Numbered from the stretch's first letter, positions 7,800 to 19,788 are shown. The stretch is 64,000 nt of DNA from Salvia splendens (GCF_004379255.2 NC_056051.1:3312062-3376061), one strand, 5' to 3'. A program made the numbers and translations. The notes: a model not told the origin generated them from the letters alone.

Positions 7800-10139
7800 C
7801 ATGGTGGTGGGGACATAAACCAAACATTCACCTCATTAAGTTGTAAGGGCACATCCTCTTCTTTCCATACCCCGAAGGTGCCTCATGGTTTGTGTCCGGA
7901 TGCCTCATCTTCATCGATTTTAATCCAAAGTGATAGAAGAGAGAACCGAGAGAGAGAAAAAAGGCTTGAGAGTGAAAGTGAGTCTAAAAAGCCAAGAGAG
8001 CGTGATAAAAGACAAGAGTGTGAGGTGCAAAAGTCAAGAGAGAGTGGTTGGGGTGAGAGAAAAGAAAAATATCAAATGAGAGAAAAACCACAAGCACAAG
8101 TGAGTAAAGGGTGTTTGTTAGATTCTAAGGCCAACCTTGGGTGGGCACCAAATGAACCTTTGCCTCTTGCCCTTGGTGAGGAAAATAAGTTTTTACCTAC
8201 TAACACTACTTGTATGTCTTCTTGTGTTGATGACTTTGTAGTGAGTAAAGTTAAAGACATGGAAGTGAAGTATCAAGTTGCACATGGCTTGGAAACTATG
8301 CCCCCGGAAAAGGATCAAGAGGAACGAGGGCAAGTGGATGAACTCCTTGCCCAAGGTTCAAGTGCACTATCTTTATCTACTTGTGATGATTCATTGTGTG
8401 TGATTACATTAGAAAAGTCCCTTTGTGTTGATAGATTTGTTAATGATGATTTATGTAAAAAGTGGGCTCATGAGCTTGTATCTTTGGATGTTAAATCTAT
8501 TTTTGCCTCACATGTTGATCCTTTTGGGTTAAATACTAGCATTGATAGACATGACTACTCTCTTGTGAAATCTACCTTGAATGTTGGAGTGACTTCCTTT
8601 CGTGCCAAGATGCCTAAGCTTTCATTTGTTGGTAACTTTGAGCTTCATGAGTATGTAGATGAGAATAGTAGGACGAAGAGAAGTGACATGGATAGTGACT
8701 TTAGAACTTGGCGTTGGCTATGTTTTCAATGCAAGGTGGTTAGACCCTTCAATGGGATTGGAGTGTTCTATGGCCGTTTTGTGAATGATTTTTCCTCTCA
8801 TATGTCTCTTGTAGATTGTGTTGTGATTAATGGCATAACAATGTATCGTTCTCATATTTGTGCTCATGCTTTGAGATTGTTGGGGCAATTGAGTGAAATC
8901 CTTTTTGATAAAATTGGTTTGTTGATTGACATATCTTCTTGCAAGCTTAATGTGAATTGTCATGAACCTACTTTATGTGTTGGACAAGAGTTTGTCAATT
9001 TGAGAAAGAGTATTCCTTATTTGAGCAAGAATGATGTGTTAATGATTATTGATGGTCTTCCCTTATATGATCTTGAGGTTAGAGATTTTGTGCTTAGGTT
9101 TTTCTTGGTGATATTCGACTATGCACAATATGAAGACCATTTCTTGTGTCCCTTTAGCCCTAATGGGAATGCCAAATCTTTTGTAAAGATATTCAAGAAT
9201 TTGGGCATAGATAGTGTAGGGATGATTGAGCCAAATAGAAACAAAGTGCTTGGGGCATGTGTGTTTTGGCATGTTAGTTGCTTTTATTGCATGTCAATCA
9301 AGCCTTTCAACGTAATTGGGATGTTTTATGGTTCTTTTATTAAAGACTTTGTTTCTAATGGTCTTGTTTGGGATTTCATTGTAAAAGAATGTATAGGCTT
9401 ATGTGCACCCACATCTAGTGCCGATATTTTGAAATTATTTGAGTATTGGCATGAAGGATATCTTGATGAGCTTGATGTATTTTGTTATGGTGATCGCTAT
9501 TTGAAGTGTTCTAATATCCTTGGTCACATGTTAGCTCTTGAGAATGTCTATTTGCATGAAAACCTACATTTGTCGATTGGTAAGAGGAATAGATGTTTTG
9601 TATTCTTGAATGAGATTGGCTCATTTGACCATATTGATATGCATGTTAGAATCATCCACGACAAGGGACTTGAGAATGTGATGATTTGGCTTATGCTTGG
9701 TTTCTATTATGCATCAATTAACCCAATCAATGGAGTGGTAATAATTTATGGAAACCTTGCTAAAGACTTTTCTTCATATGGTTGTGCTTTGGACATGAAA
9801 GAATTCATGAATTTATGTTCTCATACTTCTTGTTACATGGTCTTGAATTTGATGAAGCATGAATATGTTAGTTTGCCGTTTGGTTTTGTGCATGATTATA
9901 CCCACCTTATTGGTGTGATACCATATTTTGGATGTTGTGGTGGTCTTAATCCCTTTTATCGTACCATGATACTTGATTGGTTCATGTTCACTCTTGTAGG
10001 TACGCGCGGGCGGGATTTGAGGACAAATCCTTTTCAAGGAGAGGAGGATGATATGACCACGTATGCCGGGCATCAAGAGTCACTCCGAAGACGTGAGCCG
10101 TGGGTTGATTGGGGTCCAATGATGGCCTCCCAAGGATGA
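7800..10139 (+). CDS. Long ORF of the nested element with three internal repeats
   Basis: Open from 7800, directly after an in-frame TGA. There is no ATG near its start, which favours expression as a continuation of the preceding frame. The first third is highly charged (REREKRLESESESKK). The rest is Cys/Phe-rich and contains one motif three times: PFNGIGVFYGRFVNDFSSH near 8745-8800, PFNVIGMFYGSFIKDF near 9301-9350 and PINGVVIIYGNLAKDFSSY near 9722-9780. The motif resembles the conserved FYRRFVKDFS stretch between reverse transcriptase and RNase H of Ty3/gypsy polyproteins; that origin is inference. The frame runs through the polypurine tract into the 3' LTR and stops at 10139. No catalytic residues are recognisable and the function is unknown. 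Confidence 0.6.
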   Translation, partial: HGGGDINQTFTSLSCKGTSSSFHTPKVPHGLCPDASSSSILIQSDRRENREREKRLESESESKKPRERDKRQECEVQKSRESGWGERKEKYQMREKPQAQVSKGCLLDSKANLGWAPNEPLPLALGEENKFLPTNTTCMSSCVDDFVVSKVKDMEVKYQVAHGLETMPPEKDQEERGQVDELLAQGSSALSLSTCDDSLCVITLEKSLCVDRFVNDDLCKKWAHELVSLDVKSIFASHVDPFGLNTSIDRHDYSLVKSTLNVGVTSFRAKMPKLSFVGNFELHEYVDENSRTKRSDMDSDFRTWRWLCFQCKVVRPFNGIGVFYGRFVNDFSSHMSLVDCVVINGITMYRSHICAHALRLLGQLSEILFDKIGLLIDISSCKLNVNCHEPTLCVGQEFVNLRKSIPYLSKNDVLMIIDGLPLYDLEVRDFVLRFFLVIFDYAQYEDHFLCPFSPNGNAKSFVKIFKNLGIDSVGMIEPNRNKVLGACVFWHVSCFYCMSIKPFNVIGMFYGSFIKDFVSNGLVWDFIVKECIGLCAPTSSADILKLFEYWHEGYLDELDVFCYGDRYLKCSNILGHMLALENVYLHENLHLSIGKRNRCFVFLNEIGSFDHIDMHVRIIHDKGLENVMIWLMLGFYYASINPINGVVIIYGNLAKDFSSYGCALDMKEFMNLCSHTSCYMVLNLMKHEYVSLPFGFVHDYTHLIGVIPYFGCCGGLNPFYRTMILDWFMFTLVGTRGRDLRTNPFQGEEDDMTTYAGHQESLRRREPWVDWGPMMASQG
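10036..10048 (+). other. Polypurine tract of the nested element
   Basis: AAGGAGAGGAGGA directly precedes the 3' LTR (TGATATGACC). It is the expected plus-strand priming site. A homologous purine tract occurs inside the LTR, 145 bp downstream. Confidence 0.8.
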
Positions 10140-11123
10140 TAGGAAAGAAGAATGCTCGGATTTGAGGACAAATCCTTCCAAAGAAGGATAGGATGATACG
10201 ACCACAAGTTCCGAGCCTCAAGAGTCACTCGTACTCCATGAGCCTTGGGTAGATTGGGGTCCAAGAACGATGAAAAGGCCATGACAAGGAGCTAAGATGT
10301 AGCTGGGGTCTGATTCAAGCAGTGATCTGACAAACCAAATGACGTCCAAATTCTCTTCCAAGGCAACCGATGTCTTCGTCTTCGAAAGAGGGTCGCGTGA
10401 GTATGTTTCACGCCTCGAACGGAGTTCGGATGAGAGAGATATGGCCGTTTGAAGAAAGCCGCGCAATGCAGAACAAAACGCGCGGGCGGGCGTTTTCCCT
10501 TATGCAAAACGCCCGGTCGGGCGTTTGTGTCCGATTTTAAGAATTTAGGCAGAAAATTCGCCCGGTCGGGCGATTTTCCGTTTTCTAAACGCCCGGTCGG
10601 GCGTCGGCACTGTTTTTGCCAGTTTTTCACTTATTTTGGGCCATTTTCTTATGTTTCCAACCCTAGCTATAAATACCATTTGTGAGACATTTATTTGGAG
10701 ACTTTGATGAATGTTATTATGAAGACTCCTTTGAGAGCATCTCCCATGTGAGATTTCTATCCAAATTCCTACATTGCAGGTTGCTTGTTTTATGTTCATT
10801 TGGCTAAATCAAGTATAGGTATGCATTTATGGTTGTGTAGTCATGAATGTGGAGCCAATGGAGTGTTTGCTTTGGGTGAAAGTAGCCTAGGGTTGCCCAC
10901 ATCTTCTTGTGGGAGGTCATAGGTCCTCAAAGAGGATTCCTCCTTCTTTACACTTTCTTCTCACCTTCTTTCTCTCCATCCAAAACCATTTTGAGTTTAG
11001 TTTTTGGAGGCTAGGCTCTTTATCTTTACTTTATCTTTGAAAACACAAAAAAAATTGAAATCAAACACCGCTTTGGGTATTTCTTGGGCACATGGAAGGT
11101 TTCCCCCACAAGGAACCTTATCA
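10049..11123 (+). repeat. 3' LTR of the nested element
   Basis: 1075 bp, same length as the 5' copy. Differences seen by eye: CATGAGCC/CGTGAGCC, one A in an A-run, GATTTGCCG/GATTTTCCG, CCAATTTTT/CCAGTTTTT, TTGTAGG/TTGCAGG, CTTTTCAC/CTTCTCAC, one A in a second A-run, and TTGGGGATT/TTGGGTATT. Followed by the duplicated target AGATG. Confidence 0.95.
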
Positions 11124-14060
11124 AGATGGGTATGAATGCATTCTCTCAAGTGGAGTCATGAACATTGTTAAAAATGGACAGGTGGTCATGGTGGCTGAGA
11201 GAAGAAGAAGTTTGTACTATCTGAATGCTAGAGTAATTTTGGGTCAGTAAATCTGGTGCAGGACCTGGATTTGAGAGGTTGGCATCTCAGGCCGGGGCAT
11301 TGGGGGAGACAGGAATCAGGGAATTGGCTAAGAAAGATCTTATCAAAATAGGAAATCCCAGTGAGAGGCTGGGGTTATGTGAGCAATGTGTGCTCGGGAG
11401 AAGTAAGAAGTTGCCTTTTGCTAAAGGCATACACACTTCAGCAGCACCACTAGAATATGCCCACAGTAATTTGTGGGGACCAGCTACACCAGTCACATTG
11501 GGTGGAGGCAGATACTTTCTATCTATCATTGATGATTTCTCTAGGAAGCTATTAGTTTTTATCTTGAAAGAGAAATTAGAAACCTTTGTGAAGTTTAAAG
11601 AATTGTGTAGAGAAGTGGAAGTGGAGAAATGTTGTTCACTGAGGTGCTTAAGAACTGATAATGGGTTAGAATTTTTGAGCAAGGAGTTTGATTCTTTCTG
11701 TAGAGACAAAGAAATCAAGAGGCATAGGACAACTCCATGTAATCCTCAGCAAAATGGGGTGGCTGAGCGTATGAACAAGACTATCTTGGAGAGAGTTAGG
11801 TGTATGTTGTTCAGCTCTGGATTGCCTAAGAAGTTCTGGGGAGAGGCTGTGAGCATGGCTACAGTTCTTATCAACAGGAGCCCATCCTCAACAATAAATT
11901 TTGAGAATCCTGATCAAATGTGGTATGGAAGAAGTGTGGACTACTCGAATCTGAGGACTTTTGGTTGTATGTCTTATGCACATATCAGACAGAGCAAGTT
12001 GGAACCAAGGGATCTGAGGTGTGTAATGATTGGCTATCGAAAGTGGGTCAAGGGATACAGATTGTGGTACATAGAGCCAGGAAATCAGAAAGTTGTTATT
12101 AGTAGAGATATGCAATTTGAAGAAACTAGAATGGCATTTCTAAAGAAGAATCAAGCAAGTAAAAACTCAGAATCAGAAAGCTCAGCACAAATGGAGGTTC
12201 TGGGATATGAGAGATCAGTACAGATGGAAGTTCTGGGATCTGAGAGATCAGCTCAGGTGGAGGTCTCTGGAGAAACTGAGAATGCTGACTCTGAGCAGCA
12301 ACCTATGGCTACTAATGATGATGTGCAGGGGAGTAATGAATCAGAATCTGAGAGTAATCAGCAGAGTCTTGATAACTATATGCTAGCCAGAGACAGAACA
12401 AGAAGAAACCAAAGGCCATCTACAAGATACAGTGAAGCTGAGTACCTTCTGTATGCATTATGTGTGGCTGAAAAAAGTGAGTATGTTGAGCCATCAAATT
12501 TGAAGGAGGCTATGGACTCTAAAGAAAGCAAGCAATGGATGAGTGCCATGATTGAGAAGATAGAATCTCTAATGAAGAACAAGACTTGGATACTAGTTAA
12601 GAGGCCGAGTGATAAAAAAAACCAGTCAGTTGTAAATGGATTTTTAAGAAAAAGGTGGAGGCTGGAAACAAGATCAGGTTTAAGGAAAGATTAGTGGTAA
12701 GAGGATTCACTCAAGAAGAAGGGATTCATTACAACGAGGTGTTTTCCCCGGCGGTGAAACATGCTTCCATTAGAGTGTTGCTAGCAGTGGCAGCACAAAG
12801 GGTTTGGGAGTTGGAGCAACTGGATATCAAAATGGCTTTCTTGCATGAAGACTTGGAGGAGACCATTTACATGGATCAGCCTGAAGGGTTCTTGATCTTG
12901 ATGCATGGAAGTGAGGATAAGGTTTGCTTATTGAAAAGAGTTTGTATGGATTGAAACATGCTAGTAGACAATGACATCTAAAGTTTGATGAGCATATGAA
13001 GAGAATGGGGTTTGAGAAATCTGAGTATGATAACTGCGTTTACTTCAAAAACAGAAATGAAGCAAATGTGGTGTACTTACTGTTGTATGTTGATGATATT
13101 TTGATTTCTGGGCCAGATAAGGCAGAAATCCAGAAAGTGAAGGAGATGCTCAAAGAAGGCTTTGAGATAAAGGATCTGGGATGTGCTCAAAGAATCATAG
13201 GGATGGATATTTTGAGAGATAGGGGAAATAAGACATTGTGGTTATCTCAAAGAGATTACATCAAGAAGATAGTACATAAGTTTCAGGTTGAAAGCAGCAA
13301 AGGGGCTTCAGTTCCAATCTCTCAACAGTTCAGACTTTCAAAGGATCAATGCCCAAGAAATGAAGTTGAGGAAAAGAAGATGAGCAAGATTCCTTATGCT
13401 AATATAGTTGGGAGTGTCATGTACACTATGATTTGTACAAGACCAGACATTGTTCATGCCATCAACATGGCAAGCAGATACATGTCTTGCCCGGGCAAAG
13501 AGCATTGGCTGGCACTCAAGCACATTCTGAGATATTTGAAGAATCATGATGATCTGGGAATCTTGTTTAAATCAGAAGATACCACTGAGGAAGATACATT
13601 GGTTGGCTTCTGTGACTCGGATTATGCAACAAATTTGGATAATATAAGATCACAATCCGGATATATATTCACATTGTTCAACTCAGCAATAAGTTGGAAG
13701 TCAAGCCTTCAATCTGTAGTAGCATTATCAACTACAGAAGCTGAGTATATAGCTTTAACTGAAGCAGTGAAGGAGAGCTACTAGCTGAAAGGAATTGTTG
13801 GTGATTTGGAGTAAAGCAAGGCAGTGTGGTTATAAAATGCGACAGCAGTAGTGCTATTTGCTTGGCAAAACACCAGACTTTCCATGAGCGGAGTAAGCAC
13901 ATAGATTCGAGGCTGCACTTCATAAGAGATGAGGTTGAGAAGAAGGAAGTGAAGATAGAGAAAGTAGGCACAGAGCATAATGCCGCAGACATGCTTACAA
14001 AAGCTCTGCCAAAGTCCAAGTTAACTACTGCTTGGATTTGGTGGGGTTGGTCCGAAACTG
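11124..14060 (+). pseudogene. copia pol pseudogene (integrase, reverse transcriptase, RNase H)
   Basis: This is the continuation of the interrupted copia pol. Integrase reads EYAHSNLWGP (first catalytic Asp changed to Asn), LRTDNGLEF (second Asp) and NGVAERMNKTI (Glu). Its zinc-binding HERLGH is degraded near 11270. Reverse transcriptase follows, with DIKMAFLHEDLEE and the YVDD active site (LLLYVDDILISG near 13085). RNase H ends in KHIDSRLHFIRDEV and ADMLTKALPKS. Lesions are one extra A in the A-run at 12615-12622, a one-base loss near 12935, TGG to TGA near 12990, TGG to TAG near 13783 and a frameshift near 13810. Most point lesions are G-to-A or C-to-T transitions. Confidence 0.9.
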
Positions 14061-14126
14061 ATGAATCATTGTGTGGTGATGGAGTATGGGATTTGTATGA
14101 GGGGTTGATCATCCAGGTGGAGGATT

Positions 14127-14614
14127 TGTTAGCATTTTGGCTGATCAAGTGGGAAAAAGCCGAAGAGCTAACTCAAGTGAACTAGCCGTTGGGGCTGGGT
14201 TCGAATATCTGTTGGTGGCAGTTACAACTGTTGAGCTCAACGGGAGCTGAGCAAGGGTTTGAGAAGTAACCGTCACTTACTCAGATATACACATTCTCTT
14301 AAATAGATTGTGTGTGAGCTAGAGAAAAAGTAAGAAACAAGCCAAGAAAGATTGAGAGCAAGAAAGGAGAGTTTCATCCATGTTGAGGGAGATCATTTTT
14401 CTGTTGTAGAGAAAGCTTGATCTTGAGAGATGAATGTTCTTGTTGCTTAGTCTAGAGCTAGTTTACGCCTTGTAATCCGCCCAGAATCAATCAATACAAT
14501 ACCAAATCCCTTTTCGATCCGTGGACGTAGGCCTAGAGCCGAACCACAAAAACATCTGTGTTCTTTCTTATCTCGTTGCCATTTAGCATCAAACACTGCG
14601 ATTCCTTTTTCACA
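14127..14614 (+). repeat. 3' LTR of the copia element
   Basis: 488 bp, from TGTTAGCATT to CTTTTTCACA, followed by AAAAC, the target duplication found at 3876-3880. It retains the segment (CATTTTTCTGTTGTAG…) that the 5' LTR has lost. Confidence 0.93.
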
Positions 14615-14619
14615 AAAAC

Positions 14620-17600
14620 GAATGAATATTTATTAATGGATAGACAAAAATGGTGAAATGAGACGTTTATTGATGGATAAGTTTTTTGTATTTTAAATTA
14701 TGATTATGTTAAATAAAATGTGATAGCATTATTGAGTATACTAAGTGTCTGTATTGTGATCCTGATCTTTATATTATTCCACGACATCTAGTTTTAATAA
14801 AATTCAGTTCTATTATCGCAATTTAATTTTAAGAAGAATAATTATAATATGATTGGTTACTTCTGTAAATTATTCTCATTCTTTTGTTAGATTTTTTCAC
14901 TTGGCATCGGTGACACTTTCTTTTCAAAATTAAATTGAACATTTAGTGGGTAAAAAAGACAACTCACAAATCTTGAATAAATTTTCAAAAGACTACTCAC
15001 AAGTCTTGAATAAATTTTCAACGTTTTGAATATCGCCAATTTAGTACTACTTGAATCTTGAGAATATTAACTTGACGTGTGCAATGATGCCAAAACAACA
15101 AGCTATAATTAATTTCTTTTTGCCATAAATTCTAACTATGTGCCCTTCAACTATATATTTCATAGTAGTACTTCGTAATGCCAATATAATTAAGTCATTA
15201 TTAGGACAAATAAAAACACATGTTTTCTATCAATGAATCGATCTTATTGGTATTTGTTGGAAAAGTAGGAAACATATGGTCATAGCTTTTGACCTTCAAA
15301 TAGTTGTAATCATCGATGATTTTATAGTTTTCCTTCTAGTAATTATAATTATCGATGATTTTATAGTTTCCTATGAATCATGAAACTTTTCAAGTTTGCC
15401 ATAGCCTATAAATAATAGTTAAGTCCAATTATTTTATATGCTATAGCATTTTCCTTTGCTCCTTTATTATAGTGCTTGATCTTGTATTGCATTGTGGTGG
15501 ATTCAACTAAATTTTGCAACAATTTTCAACACATAATTATTTAAAGACTCCTCATATATCATTTGTGGGCTCAATTCTCATCTTAACATTTTGCAAAAAT
15601 TAACAGTCTTAAGGGCCCAATCCATCGACTTAATGGTGCTCATATTAGTATTGTTGGGCTGGGCCCAACCAGTCATCTTTCAAGATTTCCTCAATTTAAA
15701 ATAGTATTCATTTCTTTAATATATGTACATATGTTTATGATATTAATCTATATAATCAATACCAGGCCTAAAGAGGTAATAATTGATGGAAATTTGTTTT
15801 TCTATGCGATGATTTTATCTTATAGGAGATTGATTATTAACTACTCCAGTTTGTAGCTACCTAAACAACTACTCCACTTTGCAGCTTGTTCAAGTAGTTG
15901 TCTCAAAAAGAGTGATCAATAGTTAGTTAACCTATTGTTTTTATATGAAAAATGTAATAGTGCTTAATGGTCAACATACAAATTTATATAAAAAGAGGTA
16001 TACATATATCACTTCCAAATTTGAAGTGAGCATATAGTATGATTACTCACATGCTTATCCAGCATAAAGTTAAATTGGAAGCCAATAAAATGATATCTAT
16101 CCAACGTGGTTATTCAGGACTTATCAATTGTAAAAATAATACATATTTCTGCATGAATTATAATCATTTAGGTGTAGCAATAAGATTGGATGCATTGACT
16201 ATATTTCCTTTTCAATCTCGTCAAAGAAATTTGTAACGTGATGGGGCTTAAAAAGTAGGAAACCATACTTTGCAGAAGAAAATGAAATATCCAAGAAAAA
16301 AAAATTAAAAAATTTGCAACTTATAGCTCTAAAATGGATGCAATAAGATAAACAAAATGAGTGTTGGTGGCAGTCGTGTGGAAAGCACACTCAATAGAGA
16401 AATAATATCTCATCATCAACTTCTTTGTGTCTCCTCTTTTCTCCCTCTTAGTGATTAGTGCTTTCCTCCTCACCAATCCATTTTCCATTTTTGATTATGA
16501 TACTTCTTCTTCATAAATTCTTATGCCATAATTTGAAGATCCTATGAAAATAATAAAAAAAAAAATTGGCTTGTGGGAGCTAATTAAGCCCTCCTTACAC
16601 CAAGATATGTATGCCAATCGATCGAAACACAATAGAAATCGAGTTGAGCCTAAATATAAACTGTACAAAATCGAGTGGATCGTCGTGGTCGAGATCTGTT
16701 CATAACATATAGAGAATAATGATATTGCTACATTTCATTGCTAATAGTATATTACTTATTATTTGAATATGTATACTAATTAGAATAAATTGATATGACT
16801 GAAATGGGAGACATGTGTTTAAGTATATTTCTCGAATGGAATTTGATCTTTAGAGAATTCATCATGTAATGTTACTTCACACACATGTAATTGTCAGCGA
16901 AAAAACGGATTGCTATGGCTGATAAACTTTAATATTTCCTTTAATCTATTTTTGCTTTTTCATCTTTTATTAAAGCTAAAATAAATGACTGTTATTGTGC
17001 TTCACTCTTTCAACTAAAGCACTGATCAATTTTGTGAGGTTTCCATGTTTCATGGGAAAGTGGAAAGACTTTGTATTTTAGTGCAAAATAATGCATGGAA
17101 AAGATAAATTAAGGGAATGAACGCAGATGATGATGGATAAACATTTAAATTTTTTTTATAGAATTATATTATTATAATTAAATAGTCGTAGTATAAGATA
17201 TTTGTGGAAGAAGTTGTGTTTAATCCAAATATTGTACTAGCTCGATGGAAATTGACATGAAAATGATCATTTAGAAAAAAACCAAAAATAAAACTATGTA
17301 AATAAACAAAGCTTGTAATTTCATTCATGCAGAAGAGACATGTCCGTCTCAAGTTATTAGGCAAGGCGTGATTGAATTGATATTAAGTGTCACATCTAAT
17401 CTAATGCAAGCTGGCCCAATATCTAATTAGATGAAATAATACACAAAATCTTTGTTTCTATCAACAAATTTTGTATGAGTATTTTTTTCATGCAACACAA
17501 AGCTAGCATCAAAACTAAAGGCGTAGGACTATGATCAGTGACCGAGCTAGACATTTTACATTTAGTGTCGAAAAAGAATCTCAACATATATAGCTTTTCT

Positions 17601-19780
17601 ATAAAAGGTTTCTCTTAAAATCTAAAACACTTCAACTCACAACTTAATTTTAATTTACAACAGACGAAAAATCTTGTTTTTATGAATTAATTGCCTATAA
17701 ATATGCAAACGTACGCACAAATTTGGTTATTATTTGACTCCATTATTTTTCGTAAAAATAATGCATGGTCAAAGAATTTATCCATTTTTAATACTTCAAT
17801 AACTTAGTTTTTCAAATTCAGATGAGTTTTCGACAATAACTTTTTAATGCTATGCGGTACATAAATCTAAATTGCGACTAAGAAAGTAAAAATAGAGTTC
17901 ATGAAAACAACTTTCAAGTAATCTTTATCACTTTTTCTGACTGAAATTCAACATTATACGTGACATTTAATTTATGGAAGAAAATAATTTGTGTATATAC
18001 AATCAACTAAACATATTTTTGTAACAACATAAAGTAAATTTTCAAATGTTCAAATACAGCTAGCTAATTCACTAATAATTTTCAAAATAAGATTTATACT
18101 TGTGAAAATTATCAAAATTGTTGAGGGGTTCAATTGGAAAAATGTACCTTCGTCCTTGATCAGGACAATACAGTACCGAATATCCAAACAGTCTTGCTAA
18201 ATTAATCTAAAATTAATTGAATGAATTAACTCGATTAACCTTCACATTAGGTTTTGGACTATAGTGCTGAAATATCAAATAAAGTATAATAATTTTGATC
18301 AGCTCAATTTGGATACAAACAGAAAATATTTGAAATCATTTTAACGTTGACAGATTTTTAAACTCAAGTCCAATCAAGTTACAATAAGTAAAATAAATTA
18401 AGCGTAAGTATACCAAACTATTGATTATTCAACTGAGTATAAAGTTCAAATTCGATTAATTCATTCCCACAACTATATATGAATGGATTCTGATGCGTCT
18501 AGAAAATTGCTTGCTTCAAGATATAAAGCAGAATTATATGCTGATATAAAGGTCTTGTCTCCACGATAGTGTGAAAAATCTTCTTTTTTCACCATAAAAA
18601 TATTAATATGGGTAATTCGATATTTTCAAAAAAAATGAAAAGAATATTTAATCTTTGGGGAATCTTCTTGCCAAAATTTTATCAGGCATATGTCACTTAT
18701 GTACGTGGGATCACATGTGTAGCATATAATTAATTATTAAATGAGAAGTTGTGTTTTATCTCAAATCGACTTTGTAGATCATATATACCCTCAATATAAC
18801 ATTCTCTTCAGTGTGATATTAGAGAGAGGGAGTATCTTAGAAAAGTTGTTCTTGAAATGTAATGTTACAAATTATTCAATCATGGTTTTTATATTCAACT
18901 ACAATTGTTTCTTTCCCCTATACCTTTTTGTCTTAGCAAAGTACTTACTCTTTAGATGGTAGATTAATATTATAATTTGTCGTTCTTGAATACAGAATTT
19001 CATATACATATATATTCCATCAACTTTGATAGGTATCAAAAACCACTTTGGTGACAATATAAAGATGACCAAACTTAACGAATAATTTATTTTGAAAACT
19101 TAAATAGGAATACTATAATTATATAAATAATATTAATATTAGATATGTGGGCCATAAATTGGGACAGACCTAAGCTAGGGTCGGGGAAGGGCGGGCAACC
19201 GCACCGCGGTCTACGAGTACAATAAAAAAAATTCATAAATGGACCACTAATTTCATAGCCGCTCGCCTCAACCCTAACCTTATATTCCCGTTGAGCGATT
19301 TCAAGGGTCTACGTTTTATTTATAACTAAAACAAATCTTAGAGTAGAAATGAGTTGTCGTTGGATTGGAAACTGCAATATCAAAATATCAAAAGTTCAAT
19401 ATCTACAAAAAGAAAAGAAAAAAAAAAATGCTTCCTCAGTACAAATACAGATGATGTCGTCAGTTTCTATCCCATGAATTTCATTTTCTGAATCAGTAAT
19501 TTGTCACAAAAATCTCACCCCAAATCGACAAAAACAAATGCCATTCGCAAGAACCCTAAAGTTACTAAATCCAATTTTATACTTATAAAAGTTTAGTAGT
19601 AAGCATGCAAGAATTGTACCTTGAAAAGGTAGAGTTTGGTGCCTAATGGCCACACGCCTCATCTATCTAGTGTTACAATATTTAAATGTATGTATATAAT
19701 ATAATGTTGTCATTTTATACACACATGAGATCCATTTAAAATAAATAAATACACATATAGAAACATGACTTTTCCCCATC
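14620..19780. other. AT-rich intergenic DNA, no gene recognised
   Basis: Only short chance frames (for example 16039-16236, 18741-18962), none resembling a family. A direct repeat of about 36 bp around TCTTGAATAAATTTTCAA lies at 14960-15020, and a direct repeat around ATCGATGATTTTATAGTTTT lies at 15310-15372. A possible solo LTR is listed separately. Confidence 0.6.
15255..15531 (+). repeat. Possible solo LTR, small
   Basis: Begins TGTTGGAAAAG and ends TTTTCAACA, a matching inverted tip. A TATAAATA box lies at 15407-15414, as in a promoter-bearing LTR. The 5-bp flanks (GTATT, CATAA) do not match, so the call is weak. Confidence 0.3.
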
Positions 19781-19788
19781 TATAAATA
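19781..19788 (+). promoter_or_regulatory. TATA box of the vacuolar iron transporter-like gene
   Basis: TATAAATA, 79 bp before the ATG at 19867, in a CA-rich leader free of upstream ATGs in good context. Confidence 0.6.

Larger units (their letters stand above)
5588..11123 (+). mobile_element. Non-autonomous LTR retrotransposon nested in the copia pol gene
   Basis: Two 1075-bp LTRs (TGATATGACC…CCTTATCA) enclose 3.4 kb. The 5-bp target duplication AGATG flanks the element (5583-5587, 11124-11128). A primer site resembling initiator tRNA-Met (TGGTATC then AGAGCC with one extra base) starts at 6665, and a purine tract AAGGAGAGGAGGA precedes the 3' LTR. The LTRs differ by about 6 substitutions and 2 single-base indels (about 0.6 %), so the element is young. 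No reverse transcriptase, integrase or RNase H domain is recognisable. The only coding capacity is one long frame (7446-10139) interrupted by one TGA. It must rely on proteins of another element. Confidence 0.93.
3881..14614 (+). mobile_element. Ty1/copia LTR retrotransposon, disabled and interrupted by a nested element
   Basis: Two LTRs (3911-4362, 14127-14614) enclose gag and pol remnants in the copia order gag, protease, integrase, reverse transcriptase, RNase H. The target-site duplication AAAAC lies at 3876-3880 and 14615-14619. A purine-rich tract (GGTGGAGGATT) precedes the right LTR. The 5' LTR begins twice because a 30-bp unit covering the flank and the first LTR bases is tandemly repeated (3861-3920). 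The LTRs differ by many substitutions and a 36-bp length difference, so the insertion is old. A second LTR element (5588-11123) lies between codons of its pol gene. Confidence 0.93.

Noticed and set aside
15255..15531. Firm call of a solo LTR
   Set aside because: Tips and TATA box fit, but the 5-bp flanks do not match; kept only as a weak feature.
16039..18962. Short frames in the intergenic DNA (16039-16236, 18741-18962 and others)
   Set aside because: 60-75 codons, AT-rich, no family resemblance, as expected by chance in 5 kb of such DNA.
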